Assembly: GCF_003052515.2 (NCBI RefSeq)
Contig: NZ_QARE02000019.1
Location: 53,246-117,245 of the forward strand
Direction: 5' to 3'
DNA length: 64,000 nucleotides
Source of the DNA: Pseudomonas sp. RIT409
GTDB taxonomy: Bacteria; Pseudomonadota; Gammaproteobacteria; Pseudomonadales; Pseudomonadaceae
Under the pieces are notes generated by a model. It made no database searches and was not told the DNA's origin. It worked only from the letters and a program-made list of their open reading frames with translations. Position numbers and translations under genes: made by a program. Shown here in pieces: positions 51,345 through 58,491 of this stretch (position 1 is the first letter of the stretch; the number at the start of each line of letters is the position of its first letter).

Positions 51345-52936
51345 CAGTCAATCACCCGTCCTTTCAGTGCAAACAGACCTTGCGGACGTTTCTGGATAAA
51401 CAGAATGATCAGCGCCAGGATCAGGATCTTGCCCAGCACTGCGCCGATTTGCGGTTCGAGCAGTTTGTTGGCGATGCCCAGCCCGAACGCCGCCATGATG
51501 CTCCCGGCCAACTGTCCGACGCCGCCAAGGACGACCACCAGGAACGAATCGATGATGTAGCTCTGGCCGAGGTCGGGGCCAACGTTGCCGATCTGGCTCA
51601 GCGCCACCCCGCCCAGCCCCGCGATACCGGAACCGAGCCCGAAAGCCATCATGTCGATGCGTCCCGTGGGTACGCCGCAGCACGCAGCCATGTTGCGGTT
51701 CTGCGTCACGGCACGCACGTTCAGGCCCAGGCGGGTCTTGTTCAACAGCAGCCAGGTCAGAGCGACCACGAACAGAGCGAAGGCAATGATGATGATTCGG
51801 TTGTAGGGCAGTACGAGGTTCGGCAACACCTGAATGCCACCGGACAACCATTGCGGGTTCGCCACTTCGACGTTTTGAGCGCCGAACAGCACGCGGATCA
51901 ATTGGATCAGCATCAGGCTGATCCCCCATGTGGCGAGCAGGGTTTCCAGCGGTCGACCATACAGATGACGAATCACCGTGCGTTCCAGTGCCATGCCGAT
52001 GCAGGCCGTGACGAAGAACGCGACGGGCAGCGCAACCAGCGGATAAAGCTCGAGGGCGCCGGGCGCGTAGCGCTGAAACATCAGCTGCACCACGTACGTG
52101 GCGTAGGCGCCCAGCATCAACATCTCGCCATGGGCCATGTTGATGACCCCGAGCAAGCCGAAGGTAATGGCCAGGCCGAGCGCTGCGAGCAACAGAATCG
52201 AGCCCAGCGAGATGCCACTGAACACCTGACCGATGACTTCGCCGACCATCAGTTTGCGTTTGACTTGCGCCAGACTGGTCTCGGCCGCGAGGCGAACGGT
52301 CGGATCGGTTTCCACGTTGGGTTCGAGCAGGTTTTCCAGGCGGGTGCGGGCCAGTGGGTCGCCGGTTTCCCCCAGCAGCCGCACCGCGGCAAGGCGCACG
52401 GTGGGGCTGGTATCGACCAGTTGAAGGTTGGCCAGTGCCAGGTTCAACGCGGAATGAACGGCGTCATCCTTCTCGCTGGCGACGTATTGCATCAGCAGCG
52501 GCAACTGCGCAGGACGAGCAGTTTTCTGCAAGGTGAGGGCCGCTGCCAGGCGCAGCTTTGCATCCGGATCCAGCAGACGATGGCTGGCCATCGCATTTTC
52601 CAGCAGCCCGCGCAAACGGTTGTTCAGGCTGATGGATTGCGGTTCATCGGGGTTCGGTGCGTCAGCCGCTGCCGGCGCATCGGGGTCGACGGGAGTGAAG
52701 CTGTCGTCGCTGCTCTGGATGAATGCGCGGTTGCTGCTGTCGGCCGCCACTCGGCCTTCTTGCAACGCTATGAGCAGGGGCACCCGTGCCGGATCGGGCT
52801 TGGCGGCCCAGGTTTCCAGCAGTTCGGCGCGTTCGGAGGATTCGGCTGCGACAAAGTCGCCAGCGTCACTGGCGTGGGCTGCAATAGGCAACGCCAGGGT
52901 CAGGGCGAAAATGAGGCGGTAAAGAAATCTGGGCAT
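51344..52936 (-). CDS. urtB: Urea ABC transporter permease UrtB with N-terminal extension
   Basis: LivH-like permease of the urea importer. The 530-residue protein has a signal-type N-terminus (YRLIFALTLALPIAAHA), a ~210-residue extracytoplasmic helical region with HEAT-like repeats (PDAKLRLAAALTLQKTA, SPTVRLAAVRLLGETGDPLA), then the membrane core (ALGLAITFGLLGVINMAHGEMLMLGAY, SFLVVVLGGVGQLAGSIMAAF). The extension is typical of proteobacterial UrtB; its role is unknown. ATG 52936 is chosen because the open frame upstream is REP sequence. Confidence 0.93.
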   Translation of the reverse strand: MPRFLYRLIFALTLALPIAAHASDAGDFVAAESSERAELLETWAAKPDPARVPLLIALQEGRVAADSSNRAFIQSSDDSFTPVDPDAPAAADAPNPDEPQSISLNNRLRGLLENAMASHRLLDPDAKLRLAAALTLQKTARPAQLPLLMQYVASEKDDAVHSALNLALANLQLVDTSPTVRLAAVRLLGETGDPLARTRLENLLEPNVETDPTVRLAAETSLAQVKRKLMVGEVIGQVFSGISLGSILLLAALGLAITFGLLGVINMAHGEMLMLGAYATYVVQLMFQRYAPGALELYPLVALPVAFFVTACIGMALERTVIRHLYGRPLETLLATWGISLMLIQLIRVLFGAQNVEVANPQWLSGGIQVLPNLVLPYNRIIIIAFALFVVALTWLLLNKTRLGLNVRAVTQNRNMAACCGVPTGRIDMMAFGLGSGIAGLGGVALSQIGNVGPDLGQSYIIDSFLVVVLGGVGQLAGSIMAAFGLGIANKLLEPQIGAVLGKILILALIILFIQKRPQGLFALKGRVID

Positions 52937-52983
52937 ATCGTTTGGCCTTGGTGCCGGCGTACAGCAGGGCAACCGCGTTGAGG

Positions 52984-53008
52984 CAATCGCGAATGAATTC
53001 GCTCCCAC
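52984..53008. repeat. Second REP type (GTGGGAGCGAATTCATTCGCGA)
   Basis: On the minus strand the segment reads GTGGGAGCGAATTCATTCGC, a REP unit different from the GTAGGAGCGCGC family. It is adjacent to the REPIN at 53026-53117 in the urtA-urtB gap. Confidence 0.65.
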
Positions 53009-53025
53009 AGATGGAACGCGATCAA

Positions 53026-53117
53026 CCTGTAGGAGCGCGCTTGCCCGCGATTGCGCAATGCCTGTGCCATTGACGTCGCCCGGCACAACGCATCGCGGGC
53101 AAGCGCACTCCTACAGG
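53026..53117. repeat. REPIN (copy 5), between urtA and urtB
   Basis: A 92-bp symmetrical element: CCTGTAGGAGCGCGCTTGCC ... GGCAAGCGCACTCCTACAGG, with the same core as the 47.6-kb copy in the opposite orientation. It lies between the binding-protein gene and the permease genes, where a stable hairpin could favour urtA mRNA. Confidence 0.92.
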
Positions 53118-53144
53118 GATGTCGGGCGTGAACCCGACGGGGTG

Positions 53145-54410
53145 TCAGTTACTCTTCACCGGATAATCAGGCTTCTTGTCGTTGCCTGGGATGTAGGGGC
53201 TCCACGGCTGAGCGCGGATAGGCTCCTTGGTTTTCCAGACCACATTGAACTGACCGTCGGCCTTGATCTCTCCGATCATCACCGGTTTGTGCAGGTGGTG
53301 GTTGGTCTTGTCCATTTCCAGCGTGAACCCTGAAGGCGCAGCGAAGGTTTGGCCCGCCATGGCTTCGCGGACTTTATCCACGTCGGTGGATTTCGCTTTC
53401 TCGACGGCCTGCGCCCACATATGGATGCCCACATAGGTGGCTTCCATTGGGTCGTTCGTTACCGCCTTGTCGGCGTTCGGCAGGTTGTGCGCTTTGGCAT
53501 AGGCCTTCCAGTCGTTCACGAATTTTGTGTTGACCGGATTCTTCACCGATTCGAAGTAGTTCCAGGCGGCCAGGTTGCCCACCAGCGGCTTGGTGTCGAC
53601 CCCGCGCAGTTCCTCTTCACCCACCGAGAACGCGACGACCGGAACATCGGTGGCTTTCAGACCCTGGTTGCCCAGTTCTTTGTAGAACGGCACGTTGGAG
53701 TCGCCGTTAACGGTGGAAATCACGGCGGTCTTGCCACCGGCCGCGAATTTCTTGATGTTGGCCACGATGGTCTGATAATCGCTGTGGCCGAACGGGGTGT
53801 AGACCTCTTCGATGTCGCTGTCTTTCACGCCTTTGGAGTGCAGGAAGGAGCGCAGAATCTTGTTGGTGGTACGCGGATAAACGTAGTCGGTGCCCAGCAG
53901 GAAGAAACGCTTGGCCGCGCCGCCGTCTTCGCTCATCAGGTACTCGACCGCAGGAATCGCCTGTTGGTTGGGCGCAGCGCCGGTGTAGAACACGTTCGGT
54001 GACATCTCTTCGCCTTCGTACTGCACTGGGTAGAACAGCAGCCCGTTCAGTTCTTCGAAAACCGGCAGTACCGATTTGCGGGAGACCGACGTCCAGCAGC
54101 CAAACACCACGGACACCTTGTCCTGAGTCAGCAACTGACGGGCTTTTTCGGCGAACAGCGGCCAGTTGGAAGCCGGGTCGACCACCACCGCTTCGAGCTT
54201 CTTACCGTTGACGCCGCCTTTGGCGTTGATTTCGTCGATGGTCATCAGCGCCATGTCTTTGAGCGACGTCTCGGAGATGGCCATGGTGCCGGACAAAGAG
54301 TGCAGAATGCCGACCTTGATGGTCTCGGCGGCCTGGGCGGTCCAGGTCAAACCCATCGCGGCGATCGACGCGGACAAGGTGAACGCTTTTAGCAGACTAC
54401 GACGCTTCAT
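53145..54410 (-). CDS. urtA: Urea ABC transporter, periplasmic binding protein UrtA
   Basis: Periplasmic binding protein of the UrtABCDE urea importer; 421 residues. The N-terminus has a Tat-like start (MKRRSLLKAF) and a signal peptide ending TAQAAE. UrtA-type sequence follows: VGILHSLSGTMAISETSLKD, FGCWTSVSRKSVLPVFEE, LFYPVQYEGEEMSPNVFYTGAAPNQQ and DYVYPRTTN. It heads the urt-ure array. A candidate sigma-54 promoter is ~75 bp upstream, fitting nitrogen-limited expression. Confidence 0.96.
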   Translation of the reverse strand: MKRRSLLKAFTLSASIAAMGLTWTAQAAETIKVGILHSLSGTMAISETSLKDMALMTIDEINAKGGVNGKKLEAVVVDPASNWPLFAEKARQLLTQDKVSVVFGCWTSVSRKSVLPVFEELNGLLFYPVQYEGEEMSPNVFYTGAAPNQQAIPAVEYLMSEDGGAAKRFFLLGTDYVYPRTTNKILRSFLHSKGVKDSDIEEVYTPFGHSDYQTIVANIKKFAAGGKTAVISTVNGDSNVPFYKELGNQGLKATDVPVVAFSVGEEELRGVDTKPLVGNLAAWNYFESVKNPVNTKFVNDWKAYAKAHNLPNADKAVTNDPMEATYVGIHMWAQAVEKAKSTDVDKVREAMAGQTFAAPSGFTLEMDKTNHHLHKPVMIGEIKADGQFNVVWKTKEPIRAQPWSPYIPGNDKKPDYPVKSN

Positions 54411-54485
54411 TGGCTAGCTCCATTCTTTGATTTTTTTGAGACGACTGCGGTTGGCGATGCAGAGGTTGAGGCTATTGAGGCTTTA

Positions 54486-54501
54486 GCAAAGGCTGGGCCA
54501 A
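54486..54501 (-). promoter_or_regulatory. Candidate sigma-54 promoter of urtA
   Basis: On the minus strand TTGGCCCAGCCTTTGC has GG and GC at the correct 12-bp spacing and the TTGC block; two of the less conserved positions differ from TGGCACG-N4-TTGC. The predicted start near 54474 gives a ~64-nt leader. Confidence 0.55.
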
Positions 54502-54675
54502 GGCGCGGCAGGTCGCAAAATCGAATGAAAGCGTCGCCTGTGATCAGGCTGGCGCACCAATGTGAGGCGGGGTGGTGGAGATGGTGCGCTACGCGCGCCG
54601 GTCTGGTGCGTAAAGCTGACGCGCCCGACAGGTTTTTTGATAGCGGAGCCGGGGCGGGGACTTATGAAAGAAGGG

Positions 54676-54742
54676 CGGGGCCTGGGATCGAAAATGAGGA
54701 GGAATTCATCACTAAACCACTCAAAAATGATCCCAGGCCCCG
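54676..54742. repeat. 14-bp perfect inverted repeat with 39-base loop
   Basis: CGGGGCCTGGGATC (54676-54689) and GATCCCAGGCCCCG (54729-54742) are exact reverse complements. The loop contains AGGAGG and ATG but no convincing ORF. It could be a 3'-end structure for the PepSY gene, an RNA hairpin, or a short mobile-repeat remnant. Confidence 0.7.
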
Positions 54743-54753
54743 CAGCACGCAAT

Positions 54754-56127
54754 CTAAGCTGTCGCCGAGGATTTGGCAAAGCGCGAAAGGGCTATCCGAT
54801 CGAGCAACCACACGGCGAGCATGGAAATCCCGACGAGCGGGAAAGCGATGCCCAGCACCAGCATCACGCCTGTCGCGGTTTTCCAACGGGGCAAGTCATG
54901 GCGCAACGGCGGAACGCCCCAGCCGTTCTGGGGGCGGCGCTTCCACCAAATCACGATCCCGCTCGCTGAGCTCAGCAATACCATCAGGCAAACAAGCAGG
55001 ATGACCAGTTGGTTCAACCAGCCAAACATCTTGCCCTCGTGCAGCATCACACCCAGTTCGGTCGCTCTTGAAACCAGGCTGTAATCGCTGTAGCGAACGT
55101 CCGCCAGCACCTTGCCGCTGTACTGATCGATGTGCAGCGTGGCGTCGTTGCGCGGATCATCGGCGAAGACCGAAACGGTGAACACGCCGTCGGCGGTCTT
55201 GGGCGGGGTGATGCTGTAGCCGGGTTCGATCTGGCGTTCGCGGGCGATGTCCACGACCCTTTGCAGGGTGATGCCCGGGGCGGCAGGGGCGCTGGAGTGT
55301 GCGCCATGGTTCATGTGCTCGGCGTGATCGCCACTCGACACCGGCATCGGCGTGTTTTCCATGGCCCAGGGCACCGTCTGTGCGGCGGCCGTGTTGAGCT
55401 CGCTCGCCTGTCTGGTGGATTTGGGGACGTCATTCCACATGGCAGCCGGAAACGTGTTCCACACATCGGCGTACAGCTTGCCCCACATACCGGTCCAGGT
55501 CATGCCACTGAGCAGCATGAACAGCAATGCCACGGCCCCCCAAAAACCGGTGACGGCGTGAATGTCACGCCACAGGACGCGCCCTTTCGCCGTGATCCTT
55601 GGCCAGAGCACGCCCGCCGAGGCGCGTCCACGAGGCCACCACAGGTAAAGGCCCGACACCACCAGTACGACGCCCCAACCTGCGGCCAGCTCCACTAGAC
55701 GATCCCCCACGGTGCCGATCATCAGCTCGCCGTGCAGGGCGCGGGCCATCGCCTGCAGATTGTTCTTGGCGTCTTGCGTGCCAAGGATATTCCCGCTGTA
55801 CGGATCGACGAACAGGTTCGACTCACGGCCGTCCTGTTTCACCACGAATTGCGCGCTGCTTTCCGCGTTGACGGGCGGCAGATACTTGCTGATCGATACA
55901 TTGGGGTACGCCTCCAGCACTCGCTGGCGTTGAGCATCGGCGCTCAGCGAATGATGGGCGGGTTTGACCGTCAGCCAGTCGCTGTACATCAGCGAGTCGA
56001 GCTGGGGTTTGAAGAGGTAGACGATCCCGGTCAGTGACAGCAGGATCATGAACGGCGCAACGAACAGCCCGGCATAGAAATGCCAACGCCACGCCAGGTT
56101 GTAGAACGACACATTCGGTTTGGACAT
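54754..56127 (-). CDS. PepSY-associated transmembrane protein
   Basis: A 457-residue inner-membrane protein with four main membrane segments and two PepSY-type periplasmic domains (WRWHFYAGLFVAPFMILLSLTGIVYLF; LHGELMIGTVGDRLVELAAGWGVVLVVSGLYLWWPR; WRDIHAVTGFWGAVALLFMLLSGM; LHEGKMFGWLNQLVILLVCLM). Such proteins are often ferric reductases or part of iron and copper uptake. A Met/His-rich loop (VSSGDHAEHMNHGAHSS) suggests metal contact. It is last in the DUF2946-PCuAC-DUF2946 copper operon. Confidence 0.88.
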   Translation of the reverse strand: MSKPNVSFYNLAWRWHFYAGLFVAPFMILLSLTGIVYLFKPQLDSLMYSDWLTVKPAHHSLSADAQRQRVLEAYPNVSISKYLPPVNAESSAQFVVKQDGRESNLFVDPYSGNILGTQDAKNNLQAMARALHGELMIGTVGDRLVELAAGWGVVLVVSGLYLWWPRGRASAGVLWPRITAKGRVLWRDIHAVTGFWGAVALLFMLLSGMTWTGMWGKLYADVWNTFPAAMWNDVPKSTRQASELNTAAAQTVPWAMENTPMPVSSGDHAEHMNHGAHSSAPAAPGITLQRVVDIARERQIEPGYSITPPKTADGVFTVSVFADDPRNDATLHIDQYSGKVLADVRYSDYSLVSRATELGVMLHEGKMFGWLNQLVILLVCLMVLLSSASGIVIWWKRRPQNGWGVPPLRHDLPRWKTATGVMLVLGIAFPLVGISMLAVWLLDRIALSRFAKSSATA

Positions 56128-56213
56128 GGTGAAACGCTCCCGTCAGGGAAAAACACGGCGCAGCACGTCAGCGGCACCAGGGCCGCCAACGGATACGGAT
56201 CTTGTCAAAGGCA

Positions 56214-56669
56214 TTACACGACGGAGCGGGAGGGCGGCGCTCGGCTGCGGGCGTTGGGGAACACGCTGCGTTGGGCGTGGCCATTTTGCGGGAGCGCCCG
56301 GTAGAAGTCGGCCGGTTTGGGCGGGACGGGCGCTGTCACCGCCAATGTCTGCGTCAGCGCCGGACAGCTGAAGAGCAGGGTGCAATAGCCACACTTTGCC
56401 CAGATCACATGATCGATGCCGCCCTTATCGCCATTCACGGTGTGATGGCCGGCGTGATCGTCTGCCGTCATGGTCATCGGCGAGGACATGTCCATCGCGC
56501 CCGACATGGACGAGGACATCGACATCCCAGTGTGATGCTCCATTGGCATCGACTGGGAAATCAGTGGCCCGATGAAGATCATCAGCATGGCGAACAGGCT
56601 CAGCCACGCACCTGGCAATCTGCGAGGGGCATGGGTGGAATGAGCGTGTTTCGCAAGCATGCGCTTCAC
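56214..56669 (-). CDS. DUF2946 family protein, Met/His-rich
   Basis: A 151-residue secreted or membrane-anchored protein of the DUF2946 family with one N-terminal hydrophobic segment (WLSLFAMLMIFIGPLIS). The centre is unusually rich in Met, His and Ser (HHTGMSMSSSMSGAMDMSSPM, DDHAGHHTV), followed by a Cys pair (KCGYCTLLFSC). This pattern points to copper binding. It sits 28 bp after the PCuAC gene and 86 bp before the PepSY gene. Function inferred from composition and neighbours. Confidence 0.82.
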   Translation of the reverse strand: MKRMLAKHAHSTHAPRRLPGAWLSLFAMLMIFIGPLISQSMPMEHHTGMSMSSSMSGAMDMSSPMTMTADDHAGHHTVNGDKGGIDHVIWAKCGYCTLLFSCPALTQTLAVTAPVPPKPADFYRALPQNGHAQRSVFPNARSRAPPSRSVV

Positions 56670-56697
56670 TCGGTCAGCTTCTACGGTCGGGGATCAT

Positions 56698-57168
56698 TCA
56701 ATGCGTGTGGGACGTGGATGCGTCGGGCGGCTGCTTCTGCACCATGACCTGCACCGTCACGTCGCCGGCTTTCTCGAAGTGGAGGTTCAGCGGAAACGTC
56801 AGGCCCTCGGTCAGCCTGGAGCGGTCTTTCACATCCAGCAGCATGACGTGATAGGCCATGGGCGCGAACGTCACGGTGCCGCCCGCCGGCACGCTGACGG
56901 TCTGCACCTGCTGCATTTTTATCAGCCCGTCCTTGCTCACATGTTCATGGAGTTGTGCGGCACCAGCGATAGGGCTGTCAGCCCCCATCAGCCGGTCGTC
57001 GTCCGAGCCGGAATTCTGGATCACGAAATAGGCCGCCACCGTTGGCGCATTCGGCGGTAGCTCCATTGACCAAGGGTGAGCGATGGCGAGATTGCCTTTC
57101 GCATAGTCGTGGGCATCAGCAAAGCAGGCAGGCAGCAGCACTGCGAGCAACAGAAGTGTTTTCAACAT
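56698..57168 (-). CDS. PCuAC family periplasmic copper chaperone
   Basis: A 156-residue periplasmic copper chaperone of the PCuAC (DUF461) family, which delivers Cu(I) to cytochrome oxidase or scavenges copper. A signal peptide (LLLLAVLLPACFADA) precedes the cupredoxin-like fold, with the copper motif H-(M)-x10-M-x21-H-x-M visible as LHEHVSKDGLIKMQQV and FAPMAYHVMLLD. ATG 57168 is preferred over an upstream ATG because the signal peptide begins there. Second gene in the copper operon. Confidence 0.92.
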   Translation of the reverse strand: MLKTLLLLAVLLPACFADAHDYAKGNLAIAHPWSMELPPNAPTVAAYFVIQNSGSDDDRLMGADSPIAGAAQLHEHVSKDGLIKMQQVQTVSVPAGGTVTFAPMAYHVMLLDVKDRSRLTEGLTFPLNLHFEKAGDVTVQVMVQKQPPDASTSHTH

Positions 57169-57221
57169 CGCGGAGAGTCTCCAATCCATTCAGATACGCG
57201 GCATAGGGCGTGTGCGAACGA

Positions 57222-57647
57222 TCAGACTCGTGGGGAGGCGCGTGGATTGAGATGGGGCCAGAGCACACGAGGCGGCGCATGGAACCAGAGTTCGACGTCC
57301 TGCAGGTGGACCGGCTGCACTAAAACCAGGAAACCGAGCTGATTGCCCGCGGGGACCGCGACCATCGACAGAGCGCCGGAACAGCACGGGCAATGTTGCA
57401 CAGAGGTGTGGTCGTTGTGCGTGGGGGTGCCTTGATCGACCAGCGCAACGGGCGTCGCTACCCATTTTGTGCCCTGACCGGTGCAAAAGCTGCTCCATAC
57501 CCACTGTTCACCCTGGATGCGGGGCATCGTTGGCGTAATGGGCATCGCCAGCATGCCAAACAGCAGCGCAAAGCAGGCGATCCAGGCGAACGTCCGGCGC
57601 CGCTTTTGGCTGGGAAGGGAATATTGTTGTGGTTTCATGTCGGCCAT
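57222..57647 (-). CDS. DUF2946 family protein
   Basis: First gene of the copper-linked operon; 141 residues (or 138 from an internal ATG at 57638). One hydrophobic segment (IACFALLFGMLAMPI) follows a basic start, then the DUF2946 Cys motif HCPCCSGALSMV. It is paralogous to the second DUF2946 protein two genes downstream. The inverted repeat at 57640-57664 overlaps the upstream ATG, so a start at 57638 would place that repeat in the leader. Confidence 0.8.
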   Translation of the reverse strand: MADMKPQQYSLPSQKRRRTFAWIACFALLFGMLAMPITPTMPRIQGEQWVWSSFCTGQGTKWVATPVALVDQGTPTHNDHTSVQHCPCCSGALSMVAVPAGNQLGFLVLVQPVHLQDVELWFHAPPRVLWPHLNPRASPRV

Positions 57648-57664
57648 TTAGCCTGAATGGCCGA
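57640..57664. promoter_or_regulatory. Inverted repeat at the start of the copper operon
   Basis: TCGGCCATT (57640-57648) and AATGGCCGA (57656-57664) are perfect inverted repeats with a 7-bp spacer. The site is positioned to be an operator or an RNA hairpin at the ribosome binding site of the first DUF2946 gene. Confidence 0.5.
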
Positions 57665-57768
57665 TGGATGTAAAAACTAAGGGTGCGGCGTTATGTCGCG
57701 GATGGGTGGGCAATCCCTGCCAGTCAGCGTTTTCTGGATGCCGTGGGTGTTTCGCTGGAGTGGGAGCT

Positions 57769-58491
57769 TCAAGAAAACGCCGCCAACTGCGCAACGACCT
57801 CTTCTACACCCCAGAACTCCCGATCCACCCCCGCCAACACTGGGCGCCTCACTACCAGCACCGGTATCCCCCGTTCCCTCGCCACCTCAAGTTTGGGCTC
57901 GGTTGCGCTGCTGCCGCTGTTCTTGCTGACCAGTACATCGATCGCGCGCTGCGTGAACAGCGCCCTTTCGTCCTCGATGTTGAACGGACCTCGGGCCCCG
58001 ATCACCTCACAGCGCTCGTTGCCGGGGTAGGTGTCGAGCGCGCGAAGGGTCCAGAACTGATGATGTGGAATCTCGTCCAGATGCTCGAGCGGCTCGCGGC
58101 CAAGGGTGAACAACGGCCGTTCGAAGGGGGTGAGGGCAGCGGCCAACTCTGCCCAGTTCGCTACCTCTCGCCAGTCGTCTCCCGGCCTGGGTTGCCAGGC
58201 TGGGCGTCGCAGGGCCCAGATGGGGATGCCGGCGAGTCTCGCCGCCGTGGCGGCGTTCTGGCTGATCTGCGCTGCGTAGGGATGCGTTGCATCGAGGATA
58301 AGGTCTACGCCTTCATCGCTTACGAATCGAGCCAGCCCCTGCGCTCCGCCATAGCCCCCGACCCGGACTTGGCAGGTCAGATCGTTGGGCACCCGCCCCA
58401 CACCCGCAAGGCTGTAAATGTGCGCTGGCCCCAGCGTGCGGGCGATTGCCAGAGCTTCGGTGACACCGCCCAACAGCAGGATTCGTTTCAT
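57769..58491 (-). CDS. cobK: Cobalt-precorrin-6A/precorrin-6A reductase
   Basis: NADPH-dependent reductase of the corrin ring, converting precorrin-6A to precorrin-6B. The 240-residue protein shows the family sequence ILLLGGVTEALAIARTL, LILDATHPYAAQISQNA, PIWALRRPAW and VLVSKNSGSSATEPKLEVA. It overlaps cbiD by 4 bp as the last gene of the cobL-cbiD-cobK operon. Confidence 0.95.
   Translation of the reverse strand: MKRILLLGGVTEALAIARTLGPAHIYSLAGVGRVPNDLTCQVRVGGYGGAQGLARFVSDEGVDLILDATHPYAAQISQNAATAARLAGIPIWALRRPAWQPRPGDDWREVANWAELAAALTPFERPLFTLGREPLEHLDEIPHHQFWTLRALDTYPGNERCEVIGARGPFNIEDERALFTQRAIDVLVSKNSGSSATEPKLEVARERGIPVLVVRRPVLAGVDREFWGVEEVVAQLAAFS

Larger units (their letters stand above)
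54411..54753. other. urtA upstream region with an inverted repeat
   Basis: The 343-bp gap holds a candidate urtA sigma-54 promoter (54486-54501), three GCACCA/TGGTGC half-sites (54554, 54582, 54604) and a 14-bp perfect inverted repeat (54676-54742). No gene was recognised. Confidence 0.6.

Noticed and set aside
51332..52981. Long plus-strand open frame (549 codons) opposite urtB
   Set aside because: Antisense shadow; composition is Gln/His/Arg-rich as expected for a reversed membrane-protein gene, and urtB and urtC are intact.
52937..53086. N-terminal extension of UrtB
   Set aside because: The open frame passes through a REPIN; the signal peptide begins at 52936.
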